The notes below the pieces were generated by a model. The model had not been told where the DNA came from. It was given only the letters and a program-made list of their open reading frames with translations, and made no database searches. From NCBI GenBank assembly GCA_002189035.1, contig NEEC01000014.1:2048501-2112500 (forward strand): a DNA stretch of 64,000 nt, in the 5' to 3' direction. The translations under genes and the position numbers were made by a program. Origin of the DNA: Utricularia gibba (Eukaryota; Streptophyta; Magnoliopsida; Lamiales; Lentibulariaceae). Shown piece by piece: positions 11,741 to 23,468 of the stretch (position 1 is the stretch's first letter; the number at the start of each line of letters is the position of its first letter).

Positions 11741-14375
11741 TTCTTCTGCAAATTCAAACACACAAAAAACAAACACCCGTCTCTGGAAACTTTCCTGGCA
11801 GCTTAGATGATCAAAGAAATCGGTATTTGATAATCCCCGCGTTAGAACACGTGATTCCTTGACGATTTCGACAACCCCACTTAATCTTTCGAATCAAAAA
11901 TAAACTTGTTCCAGTAGACCGACTAAGATGGATAGGATTCACACTGCAAAGTCAAGAACAATTGGATATTTTTTTTGCATGGAATCAAAACAAAGAATGG
12001 TCAAATGTGTAAGCTCCATTCCAACCCGCCCACGCTTCTCTAGAGCGAAAGCTGCGCCGCCACCGAAGTCAATTTAAAATTAATCATGGAATTATCAGAT
12101 AATTACTGTTCCTGAAGACTCGATTTCATCAGGAAAAAATGCAAGTGCGCTTGTCTTTTCCTCCAACTGATTTTGTCCGAATTCACCCTCTGAATTAAAT
12201 TCTGGGCGGGGCTTAAGAATTACCGGCTCACTAGTCCGGGTCCCATTTATAACCACCAACTGCAAGTCACGAGCCCTAATTTATTTAACGGCCCACTATC
12301 CCATACATCACACCTGAACTAAACCCAATACTGTTTTTTAGCACACTAAAATATTTCATGTTACAAAACCTCACGTGCGGCACGTGACATCAACGACCTT
12401 ATCTTATAAATAAGATTCAAAATACGACGCTTTTTTTATAAAATAATAATATAATTAAATTAAGAGATTGTTTAATAGAATTTGGACACTATTGTTTGGG
12501 AGCGTGAAACATTGAATTCAAAGCAACAAAGTATTAATCATAAATAATTCAAGATTTAGAAACGGTGATAAAATAATATTAATATAATAAAAAAGTACAC
12601 AACCATTTTATTATATAATTTATTCATGAATATTTAAATTTTTAAATTTAGAATATAACTTTTAATTCAATTTATGTATATATAATAAAAAACCTAATAT
12701 AAACATACAAATTTTTATTTAATTTTTTAACAAAGACATTTCGAGTTTTTCAAAGTGATGAATATAGACGTCAATATTTGAAAAGCTTGTAGGTGTACGA
12801 AAGATAATTTATCTAATTTCAATTTCAAAATCACTTTTTAAAAATCAACTCTTCTAGTATCTCATGTTTTTTCATAGAATTTAATTAATTTTTAAAAATT
12901 AATTCTCACATAATATAATTTAATATATGTTTAGAAGACAGAATCAATTTTATTCAAAATCATTGAGAATAGAATTGATTGTGATGGTTTACAAACGTTA
13001 CTTTAGTTGATCCTTAGTACAACAAATCAATTATTAAGTTGTTACAAGGTTTTCTTACATTTTCATTATTATAAACTTATTTATTTTTAATGCCGATAAA
13101 CAGCAGGATGAATTACTTTGTGAAAAGAGAGAGTGAGAGAAATGGAAGCGACAACTTTGGAGCATGAGTCATTTGAAACAAGAAGCTAAAGCTGAAGCCT
13201 GCGGTCGCCGACGTATTGAGGAATCTGAAAAGGAGTGAGGGGCCTCACCAAGGAAAACGCACGAGAACAAATCGTAAGCCTCTTTTCAGAGCTAATAGTC
13301 GAAGGAGCTTTTGGATGTGGGTTTTTGCACGGAAAATCAGGAAAGCGTTAGGCGGAGTGTGCAGAGTGCTGGACTTTTCTGGGCTAGAAACCCATCGAAA
13401 TAATTGTACCATCACAGCTTTCGTTTCTTGGAATGTTGTAGAAGGTTGAGAAATCAGGCCCTCTTCCGCGCCTTTCATCGATCCAGCGACGGTAGCACCT
13501 TTCCCAGGAAAACTTTCCCTCTCAGTACACTCGAGATGCTTTGCCATCTCCTGTGTTATCACACACCTGTCACTGCATTGCCTTAGAACCAGTGCCCATG
13601 TCGATCGGTGTTTCTCTGCACACAGCCTCCTCCATATCCGATTTGCATTACATTACCCTGTGAGTTCCAATGAGCAAACGCTTCCATGCCCATGCGTTCG
13701 TCAGATGCTCAATTTCTATCACATTGGACCATGAACTGTATTGAATTACTGGTTGAGATTCATAGGACGATTACACGTGAATTTTAATTACACAATAAAT
13801 ATGGATTATAATAAAAAAAAATTAAATTCAAACGATTACTTATTATTTATAATTTTTTATATAATTAATTATTTCAATTTTATTTTCTAATGTAAAATTG
13901 TGTATTCTACATTGCATGAGACGGACTACCCAGATTGTATATGATGAAGTTCATTCTTTACCGATGCGGGATTTTTACTCTCCAAGGCAGATGTTAAGGA
14001 TGCTACATTTTAAAGAGTCCGGTTCATGCGTGATTTGAGACTAATTGCTTTTTTTTCCAAAGCCAAAACAGAATTGTGGATGAATTAGATTTTGAGTTGA
14101 CCAAAAGCATGTGCCTTTCGTAAAGTTAAGTTGACCTTCGAGGGCGGGTCTTCACATTATCTCCTTGCAAGAAAAGTTGAAGTAAGATTTCCTTAAGATA
14201 ACAGACGTTAAAAAGCCGTCGGAAAAACAGGGTCTTTTTCCTACAAGAAAATTTTGTGTTTAATGGATCAGTGGAATTGTCCGATTGATTTGGTATTAAA
14301 CTAAAAATTAGTTTCTAATTACAAGCATAAAGAACAGGCCTATATTCAGAGTCTAAAGGTTTTAAGTTTTTCACC
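11741..14375. other. Long AT-rich intergenic region
   Basis: This separates the divergent LRR-kinase and RADIALIS-like genes. 12300-13100 is very AT-rich. The short open frames at 13216-13586 overlap on both strands and show no domain. The outer parts presumably hold the two promoters. Confidence 0.5.
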
Positions 14376-14383
14376 TATAAATA
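14376..14383 (+). promoter_or_regulatory. TATA box of the RADIALIS-like gene
   Basis: TATAAATA lies about 110 bases upstream of the ATG, which fits a short 5' UTR. Confidence 0.65.
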
Positions 14384-14491
14384 CCATCGATAGCCCTTCC
14401 TTTTCACCTACTCCACTCCTCATTCCATATCTCGCATAATTTTCGATACCCTTGTATCCATTTTTCCTAGAAGTGACAGCACAGCTCCTTC

Positions 14492-14773
14492 ATGGCTTCA
14501 AGGTCGATCTCCGGGAGGGGGTGGACGGCGGAGGAGAACAAGGCGTTCGAGATCGCCCTGGCCGTGTTCGACAAGGACACGCCGGACCGGTGGGAGAACG
14601 TGGCGAGGTCCGTCGGAGGGCGGACGCCGGAGGAAGTCAAGAAGCACTACGACATTCTACTGGAGGATATCATGTGCATCGAAAGCGGCAAGGTGCCTTT
14701 CCCTAACTACATAACCACCACCGTCGCCGCCCCGGCTGCAGCCGCCGGTGGTTCGACGGAGCGTGGCAAATAG
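14492..14773 (+). CDS. RADIALIS-like single-repeat MYB (SANT) protein
   Basis: A 93-residue, single-exon product consisting mainly of one SANT/MYB-like domain (about residues 8-62). It starts [19 protein letters not shown], continues [13 protein letters not shown] and has the family's [17 protein letters not shown] block and VPFPNY tail. RADIALIS-like proteins are small nuclear factors. Antirrhinum RADIALIS antagonises DIVARICATA by competing for its DRIF partners in floral asymmetry, and other members act in seed and light responses. The C terminus is an Ala-rich tail. The ATG context and size fit the family, and the coding part is GC-rich compared with the AT-rich flanks. An intron in the 3' UTR is possible but not shown. 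Which paralogue it is cannot be told. Confidence 0.93.
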   Translation: MASRSISGRGWTAEENKAFEIALAVFDKDTPDRWENVARSVGGRTPEEVKKHYDILLEDIMCIESGKVPFPNYITTTVAAPAAAAGGSTERGK

Positions 14774-17072
14774 AACTAGTAAGGAAACCCTTTCATGCAT
14801 AAAGCTTTGGGCTTCGTGCAGAACTGTGAGAGCAGTACAAATGACTATGCATGTTGTGGTTTCCCATGCAGGAAGCAGGACTCAAAACCAAATTCCAAGA
14901 AGTGTAATAAAGGCGTCTCGCTCAGCATTAATACTACTATCCATGTCGTCTAAATATTCATTCGGGAATTTTAAGCTTTTTTTTCCGGAATCACGATCGA
15001 GATTAAAAATAAACTAATAGAAAACCAGAGGTGGGAGGAATTCTGCTTTTGTGCAGTGGGCCTGCATGACGTGTGCGGATGTCATTGGGCGCGATAATTC
15101 TTTCTGGGCCATGGCCCAAACAGGCCCATTGATAATTTCATTAACCACTCGAGATCTCTGTCTCCCACAAAGAAAATAAATAAATAAATAGGTCCTTAAA
15201 GAAATTCACTCCAAAATTTAAAAAAAAAATGAAAAGAGACTTGAAGATTGACCTCACAAAAGACAAGGGCTTTATGGTAAGAAAGCAAAGTGTCCGACCG
15301 GGCGAGCAAAGTGGTGACAAGAGCTTTATTGTAAGAAGACCGTGATCAAGTCGACAAGCCTTATGCTTTGTCTACAAAAACAGTCCATGACATTTTACAA
15401 ATTAATAAATTCAATAAAGGCATGTAATGCACATTTTAAATAGAAAAATATATAAAAAATTGCAACCCAATTAGAGAGGTAAAAAGGTTTACACCATTTA
15501 CTCACACGCACACTAATGTGCTTCCACGTGATGACTCCCCACTCATCCACATCACTCCCTTTCTTATTACAATTTCCGCTGACTAATTTCCCCCTAAGGA
15601 TAAGATAATGACCATATGGCGTAAAATAACCTGTCTCTCCAACATCAACCTAAAAAAAGAGAAAAAAAAATTAAAATTAAAAATTAAAAAATCCCCCTTT
15701 GGCTTGGGAGGAAATTATTCCAAACAAACAGTAAACTGTAAACACACAAATCACAATGGAGAGTGTGTTTTGCGAGTGATGAGGTAACTTGTTGTGCGAT
15801 TAGATGATAAAAGGGAGAGGGAGGGGGAAAAAGATGCTGATTTTTTCCCATCAGGCCATGTGAAAAATGGTTATGGTATGTGACATTTCCCCGGGTAAGG
15901 TAAACACATTTACCAAATTAATGGTCACTCATTAACCAATTATTAATAATGCTTAAAAATGAATTGTCCACATCGGTTCCCTGGTGGCAACTGCGAGTCT
16001 CTCCCGGGCAAACCAAAACTTATGTGGAGTAAATGCATTATAATAAGGTTTATTGCACATCATGTGCAGGTGAAATTAATTAATACACAATCATAATTAT
16101 TAATCACATGCCTAATCCCGCGTTACGGAGAAACTAGAAACAAAACGTCGATTCCCAAGTAGGCGCTTCGGGAAGCCTTTTTGTTGTCTTACTCTTGTGT
16201 GGTGTTATTAACACCGGAAGATGGCGGAATGGACCGTTAATTCAAGTATCCAGGAAACCCGACCCGAACGGCCTAAAAGTTACCCAAGCACTTCCTTGTC
16301 GGGACATTCCTCACCAGTTGGGATTACTCATGGATGTGGAAGAAAGGAAATCTGTTGGGGAGATTCTCAGGGAATTATTAAAATAGTGCCATGAAAATAA
16401 CGGGGTTTCGACCGTGAAGGGGAAAGGTCCCCACGGACAATCATGGATTGGAGAATCTATGCGCTGCTTTACAACATAAGTACCAGTCCCTACCAACTGA
16501 TACGCCTCCACCTTCATCCCGCTCTCTTTATTCCGCCATGCCTCGAAACAACACCCAGAAACTGTAGAAGAAGAGAAACCAGTAGCGAGCGTTCTGATGA
16601 GAGCTCATAAATGCAGAGTTGGGTTGGGTGGTTGAAGAACCACTCCAGGAAGATGAAAAAGACCTTCTCTTCTCCCTCCCTGCTGACTGAGCTGGACTTT
16701 TGGATAAAATAATTTAGTTGTAATTTTTGATGAAGCTGCCTTACCCCACATCGGAATTGTATAAAGCTGAAAATCCTTTAGGCTGAATTTCCTATAAAAA
16801 AACTCCATGGGCGGATTATTATCCGGTACTGGTACGGTGATGGTGATGTAATACTACTAGTAATATAATAGAATTAAAGGTGTGGATAAGCAAAGCCCAT
16901 AATGTGAGGAGTTGGGCCATTAGACATGCCCACATGAAACGCTTACCTACATGGGCCCACATGAGATGGGCCCCACGTCAGCTGAACTTGAAACTGCCCT
17001 TGCCCCCCGTACTTGCTCATTCCGGCCGTCTCCGTCGCAAAAATTGCCGGCATCCTCTCGTACCAGAATTGT
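14774..17072. other. Intergenic region, no gene seen
   Basis: AT-rich and poly-A/T-rich spacer with a few short open frames (such as 16195-16386) that lack domains. The right end is the promoter of the bHLH gene. Confidence 0.5.
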
Positions 17073-17082
17073 TATATAAATA
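17073..17082 (+). promoter_or_regulatory. TATA box of the bHLH gene
   Basis: TATATAAATA sits about 175 bases before the chosen ATG. A three-codon upstream ORF (ATG AAT GAA TAG, 17107-17118) falls in the likely leader and could mildly dampen translation. Confidence 0.65.
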
Positions 17083-17255
17083 GCCTCCAAGCTTCCACTC
17101 TCTGGGATGAATGAATAGGGTTGCTCTTGCACTCAACCATCTTCTTACATTCTCTCCCTCATCATCCACCCATACAATAAAGAAGGAAAAAAATTATTGA
17201 GAACAGCTCAACATCCAGGGTTCTGCCTTTTACAGAAAAGTCTTCGAAGCTGGTA

Positions 17256-18712
17256 GTGGCTTTGGCGGTGAAGATGAACAGAGCTTTGCAGGAGAGTAAC
17301 TGGCAGGAGTTTATTGAGGTGGAGAAGATTTTGAACGGCGACGATGCTTTTTGGGGCTTGAATGAGGATCAAGTTGTTGGTGGTGGGTTGATGAAATCTG
17401 GCCACACATTCTTTTGCGATGAGCTTCAAGCGGTTTTGAATTCTGGGGGTGCGTCACAGTCTCAATCTGAGTCCTGTTATTCGATTCAGAGAACGCTCAG
17501 TTGCCCGATCGCCGGGGACGTGGCCGGAGTTGGTAGTAGTCAAAGGAAGAGAAAGGCTGAGACCTTAAAGGTGGGTTGTGATTTTTTTATACCTTAGTTA
17601 TGATTAACGAAGAGCTTTTGTTTTACTGGTTTATCGGTGGCGTTCGGTTTTTTCAGGAAGAGGTGGACGTGAAAATGGAGAAGAAAAAGATGAAGGTGTA
17701 TGAAGAGGAAGAATCCAAGTTCTCCGAGCAAAACAGTAACTGCAACAGCAAAAGCACCACCACCGCCGCCGACAGCTGCCGGAAACATCCGGCGGCGAGT
17801 AAATCCGATAGCAACTCCAAGGGCGGTGACGCCCCGAAAACCGACTACGTCCACGTCAGGGCCCGCCGTGGACAGGCTACAGACAGCCATAGCTTGGCCG
17901 AGAGAGTAAGCAAGCACACCCATTTACACATTCTGAACAATTCTTTTTTACTTCTCTCTCTGTGAAATGTCTCAGGTGAGGAGGGAGAAGATAAGCGAAA
18001 GGATGAAATTCTTACAAGACTTGGTTCCTGGTTGCGACAAGATAACTGGGAAAGCAGCGATGCTTGACGAGATCATCAACTACGTGCAGTCCCTTCAACG
18101 GCAAGTCGAGGTAAACAGGAAATTTACCCAAGGTTAATGACTTACCCAAGTGGTTAACTGTAACTTAAAAAATTTCACTTTTACCACACCAGTTGTTATC
18201 CATGAAACTCGCTGCTTTAACTCCGAGGCTCAATCACGACATGGAAGGCAATCTGCCCAAAGAGGTAATCGATATATTCTTTCCGATCCTCTGCGTTCAT
18301 GGTGAATATTTTTCTGCATCCTTGAACAGATTTACCAGTCAATTCTTCCATCATCGGAAGTAAATAACAGCGGCGTGCATTTTCACCTGCACCCAGTTGT
18401 TCAAATGCCGATGGGCGTAACTGTAAATACTTCAGACTCTGGGTTGCATGGAGGCCTCAGCGTTCCTTTAACAATCCCAGATCCCTTCATTGATTCCCAT
18501 GCTCAGCAGTTTTCATGGGGGAATGAGATGGAAAATCCCTTTGCTTCCTCATTCCTTCCTCGAACCTTCACAGGTAAGGCGAAGCTTTCGATTTCTTTCC
18601 ACGAAAAACACATACAAACTGCTATCCTACTGTCTAATTTCATGGAGCCTGCGTCCTTCGTGTAGGTGAGGGATTTATGGGAGCGGGGAACGTGAAGCTT
18701 GAAATGCCATAG
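17256..18712 (+). CDS. bHLH transcription factor, subfamily XII (BEE/HBI1-like)
   Basis: Six exons join in phase to about 353 residues: 17256-17570, 17657-17905, 17976-18110, 18193-18264, 18330-18573 and 18666-18712. The lead-in [20 protein letters not shown] and the bHLH itself (RRRE-type basic region with the H-E-R contact set: [16 protein letters not shown], then [30 protein letters not shown]) are those of the subfamily that contains BEE1-3, CIB1 and HBI1. These factors act in brassinosteroid-, light- and gibberellin-driven growth. Glu and Arg at the E-box contact positions predict CANNTG/G-box binding. The N-terminal 200 residues are low-complexity Ser/Lys/Glu. An in-frame ATG at 17274 is an alternative start. 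The exact orthologue is not assigned. Confidence 0.92.
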
Positions 18713-19527
18713 CAGTTGATACTCCTAATGATTTGTATTTCATGTGAAGATAGCAGCATGCATATACCCCCTGCCGAAACAAGCTGCCGTTTCTGTCCTG
18801 TTTTTCTGTAGAGGAAACCAAAAATGAACAAGTTTATGTGCGCCATCGTCCTTATGAATAATGATTCTTTTTGGCTGCTAAGTTGGCCTGGAAAACGGTT
18901 CTATGTTTTACAGCGAGGGGGCTTTGCATGAATCCATAGGCCAGATATCAGCATCATGACTAAGAAAAGCAGAAAGATTAATCAACATCAGCAACTGGGG
19001 GCTCAAGATGGGATATAAAACACAAGGGGAGTGAGTGCAGTGCAGTTCACTGCTGAAGACAAAGTTAGGTGGTCCTCTGTTTGGTGGTATGGTGTCGTCA
19101 TTCGGTCTTCATCACCAGCCTACACAACAACTATAATGAATACATATAACGACTTTTTCCTGTACTCCAAAAGGAAAATGAATGGGTGAATGTCTGTTCC
19201 TGTCCTTGGGACAAAACCAGTGTAATGGGTCATTCTCATCTGTCTGCCGGAGCAACCATTTCTGAACAGCACCTTATTTGCTGTGGTGTCTTGAAAAAAC
19301 AAAACGTAGCTTTTCTGCCTGGTTTCCATACATGTCACAGTTTCAAGAATAATTTCTCTTCAAAAACTTTGGGGAAACCCCAAAGCAATGCTTTTTCTTT
19401 CAAAAAACAATGAGGATTCAAGTGAGAATTCAGACTTAATTCCTATTACACCGTAAACTGCAAGTAATGAAGCTTCTAGTCCAAAATACGGACACATTTT
19501 CCAGATTTGGGAAACGCATTCCACAAA
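18713..19527. other. Convergent 3' flanks of bHLH and SPB1
   Basis: The stretch holds the 3' ends of two genes that face each other. No coding feature is seen. Confidence 0.5.
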
Positions 19528-22500
19528 TCAGCGATGCTTACCTGCTTTGGTTGCCTTGCCCTTGCCGCCCTTACCCTTCATAGGACCCTTACCTTTGGTA
19601 TTCCCCTTCTTCCCCTGCTGTTTACTCATACCATGTTTTCGTGCATCCTTCTTCATTCGTCTATCGACCAGAACTTTACCCTTTCCAGCCTTGACTTGAA
19701 CACCCTTCTTTGCTACCACATACTCCTTTTGTGGTTTCTTAGGAGTTGCCTTCTTGTACATCTGATCGATCATTTTCCTCTTTGAATAATCTGAGATATC
19801 TGGCTGGTCGGAAATTGAACTTGCCTTCTTCCGAACTTTCTCAAGTTTTCTTTGGTAGGCACGTTTCTTCCGCGCCTTAGCCTGAGCCACTTTCTTAGCA
19901 GGGCGAGCATCAATTTCTTTAAACTGGGCTCTCATGGCAGCTATCTCTTCCTTTGTAACGGGCTTTATAGGCTGACAGTGCTTCCGCTCCTCATCTGCGA
20001 ACCACTTGGGCAGCCCTTCATCGTGAAACATGTATTTGTTATAGGCATCATCCAGCATCTGCTCTCTTTGTTTCTTAGACAACATCTTTTTCGCACAAGC
20101 TAGAATTTCAGCCTTTTCTTCTACGTCTTCATCATCTGAGGAGGAATCATCGCTTGAATCAGTTGCGGGAGCAGGAACTATTTCAAAATCATCATCTGTC
20201 TTTGATGATTTTTCGGCAATCTTCACCTTTCCATTCCCAAACTCTTCAGAAGATCTTTCACTCTTCTTCTTCCTCTTCATACTCTCGGCTCTTGGAAGTG
20301 AATGGTTTGCTGCTTCCATCTGCATTTCATCATCACTGTCGTACTTGTGCAATTCATCATGATCATCTGCATCCATAAAGACATCCTGACTAAACCACTG
20401 GGCAGCAATCTCCTCCTGCGTTGGCGCAGCATCTGCAAGTGGCACCAACAGAGGATTTGCTTCATGACTAGCAGCTTCATTGTCAGAATCTCTGTCAGAA
20501 TTAAGCAGAGTCTCGCCATCACCATCATCGTTACCCTGTAGAGAGCTAAGAGACTGAAAAACTCCGGCTCCTTAAAATCATAAATGATGCAAGACTGGAA
20601 ACGTGACATGCCTCTAAGAGTTCATTATCCATTGAATGTGTCTGCTTAGACCTCTTTCTTTGCTTGCTACTCCCCTCCCTCTTGGTCACATATTGCTCAT
20701 AGGCTTCATCAAGCAGCTTTTCCACATTCTCGTCGTACCTAAATCCAAGTGCACAACAGCTCATATTACAAAGCACGAGAACTAACGAGTCATGATAAAA
20801 ATGGAATCTTAAAGTTAGAAGCTAGAGCAGACTTACCTGACCCTTTCTTCCTCGGAGTCCACATCACTAGATGTGCCCTCTTCATCACTACTTTTCTCGC
20901 TTTCACTGTTTCTCAAGTCATCGCCATTCACATCCTCGTTGTTATCAATGGCAAAAAGGTCTTTCTTCTCCTGAGGATAGCATCAGAGTTTTTGATTGCA
21001 GATCAAACAGAACAAATACACTGCAGGCATAGAACCCCTAAACTAGCAGTTACAAACTGGTAAGTTATCGATATAAGAAGAACAGTGGTACGCATCTTAA
21101 AGGGTAACACGATTTCAATTTCATGTAAAGCTAAACGGCAGAATGATTAAATATGTACCTTAATAAATGATAAAGAGAACAATTCTTGATCAAAATAACC
21201 ATCTTCTATGGCATCCATTTGTTTTCCCAGGGCTTTCCGAGCTTTGTCCTGTAGGAAGTACAATGAGACAAGCAGATGGTTACGCCAACAGATAAGATAA
21301 CAGGCTTTATGAGGATTTTAAAAAATTAATAGAAAAACAGAGGTTGTATTACCTTGGCTTGTTTTTTAGCCAGCTTTTTCTTTGCTTGCTTTTTACGCTG
21401 GTCCATGGCATTGATCAATTCTTCCATTTCATTGAGACCTTCTTCATTTTTGTCTTCCCCTGTCTCATTCACTGTAACAGGCTTCACAGAAGAATCTTTT
21501 TCTGAAGATGAAAGCGCCTTCCTAATGTGCACTCTCCACCTTTGAGAAAAAAATGGGACTAATTAATCACAGAATCGACAGCAAGAATATAATTTAAACT
21601 AGCTATTTCGAAATAATTTGGAAAGTATGAGGTAAGATTAAAGAGGCTGCTTACTTCAGCAAATGCTTAAAATCTTGCTTCCCTAAAACTCGAAGATCAT
21701 CACATAGAGACTTAACCTGTTTGAACACATGAGATAGAAACATGTTTTACAAAATACAGGATCATCCAGAAAGGATGCCCAGAAACACAGTGCTCAAGTA
21801 AGTAAAATGTACCTCCTCAGTGGTCAACGTATGGTCTTTAATTGGAGAGGATTGCGGATCACTAAATGTAATAGACGTGACGGATCCAAGTATATCAAGG
21901 GGTGTTTCAGACCAAATAAAATCCGAAGCAGAACAAAGCTTCCTCAGTGTTGTGTCTCCGTCCTCGTAACTGCATGCATTATAAAATACTATAAGCTGAC
22001 TCAAACGTGCGAACCGAAGGCAAATTTCATTCTTTGAAGGAGAGTACAAATTTCAAAAGAAAAAACTCAAAATAGAAGAAAGAATGATACCCATCACGGT
22101 GTCTCTTTTGCTTAGTTCCCCTAAGCACATCCACTACCTGAAAATATACATATTCTAAATGACTCGAGTTTTCGAGAACCAAATTTTTAAACCTTAACTG
22201 AAACGAAAGTCACAGGAAATTACTTTCGGAGGTTCTTTTCCGCCTTGAAACAAATGCTTTACATCAAGAAGGCGAGGATCAATCTTTGCGGGAGCCTTGT
22301 ATCTCAAACCCAGGACATATATTTCAGCTGATGCTGATCTACTAGCCTGTGGCTTATCAACCTCAACTTTCTCAAACAGCTGCACGAAAAAAATCTTGCT
22401 GTGTAAGATTCTCATTCGTCATTCAGGCATTAGCCCAAAAAGAAAAAAAAAAGACTACCTGTCTAAGGCAATACAGAACTGCAGTGTAATCTTGAGACCT

Positions 22501-23070
22501 AAACACCTGAAATAGACCGAGAACGAAACATAGCAACCGAGCCTCTGAAACATGAAATAGATATAGATATAACAAATTATAGATGAAAGATCAAACCTTG
22601 GTGACGAAAGTCCCCTTCGGAGCCAATAGCTCAGTGGCAATCTTTACGGAGTCAATAACCAAAGCATTCTGACTAGTGGCCTCCCTTGCCCAAGCTCCAC
22701 CGACATTTGGCGACCCGTCGTGCAATACGACATCAAACGCGCGGCATCCATTCTCGGACATAATTCTCTTGATCGTAGCCCGAAACTTGGGCACAGTTAT
22801 ATCCTCCTGCACTGAAATTGCACCACGGATTGGCCGAATTGCATCGAGGTCGGCACCAACCACAAGGCTTCCGACTGGCGCACGCTGAACCGAGACTTGC
22901 ATCCATCCTCCAGGGGCAGCACAGAGGTCGAGCACGGAGTGCGCTGACTGTAGAAACCCAAACTTGGCATCTAGCTGAACTAGCTTCCATGCGGCACGCG
23001 ATCTGTAGCCGTGCTCTTTGGCGAGGTGGTAGAATTTGTCCAACCGATGCTTCCCCTTCACTTTTCCCAT
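19528..23070 (-). CDS. SPB1: SPB1/FtsJ3-type AdoMet-dependent rRNA 2'-O-methyltransferase
   Basis: Nucleolar methyltransferase needed for 60S subunit assembly; yeast Spb1 methylates G2922 of 25S rRNA in the A-loop. Eleven exons join to about 829 residues: 23070-22597, 22506-22459, 22379-22224, 22137-22091, 21969-21813, 21716-21655, 21539-21353, 21248-21159, 20970-20837, 20738-20612 and 20535-19528. The N terminus holds the FtsJ fold: RSRAAWKL, the SAM-binding DLCAAPGGW, the catalytic DGSPNVGGAW and FVTKV lysine. The middle is acidic, and the C-terminal Spb1 domain (EEIAAQWFSQDVF, RKKRAYQRKLEKVRKKA) ends in a Lys/Gly-rich basic tail. The intron after 20612 uses a GC donor (GAG|GCATGT). The upstream region carries site II and telo-box elements typical of ribosome-biogenesis genes. 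The frame is clean throughout. Confidence 0.95.
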
Positions 23071-23165
23071 CGAAGTTGGCGGAGGAAAAGGATCAGGGGT
23101 TTAGCAATGGCGGCCGGGGACGCTCTCGAACCGTGTTTTGTTACATTGTGCCTGTAGGGCGTTAA

Positions 23166-23221
23166 TGGGCCGGAGCATACGATTTAATTGCATCAAGCCC
23201 ATTCAAGGGCCAGGCAGCCCA
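23166..23221 (-). promoter_or_regulatory. Cluster of three site II elements upstream of SPB1
   Basis: TGGGCC at 23166-23171 and TGGGCT (read as AGCCCA on plus) at 23196-23201 and 23216-23221 lie 96-151 bases upstream of the SPB1 ATG. Site II motifs are bound by TCP factors and are common in plant ribosomal and ribosome-biogenesis promoters. Confidence 0.7.
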
Positions 23222-23246
23222 ATTACCATGGACTCGTTTCAAATCT

Positions 23247-23254
23247 AAACCCTA
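23247..23254 (-). promoter_or_regulatory. Telo-box upstream of SPB1
   Basis: AAACCCTA on the plus strand, next to the site II cluster. In plants a telo-box paired with site II is a recognised signature of translation and ribosome-biogenesis genes. Confidence 0.7.
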
Positions 23255-23468
23255 CTGTTTGTTTTTATTTTTTATTTTTTTCATAGTTCATACAAAATAA
23301 TAAAAAAAAGGATCGAAATCAAAACCCATTACTTGTATAAAAAAATCATGTAATAAGAATTAAGGTAACAAAAGGCTTTATAGTTTAGAATTAGAAAGGA
23401 AAACGCAAACAAAAAAGCATAGAGGCTGGAGTACACTCCGAGGCTGTCGCAGCATTGACCTCAGGCAC

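Noticed and set aside
13216-13586. Overlapping open frames between the LRR kinase and RADIALIS-like genes
   Set aside because: Three frames overlap on both strands, no family is recognised and no splice context is seen.
16195-16517. Small open frames in the bHLH upstream region
   Set aside because: No domain and no promoter; likely random in spacer DNA.
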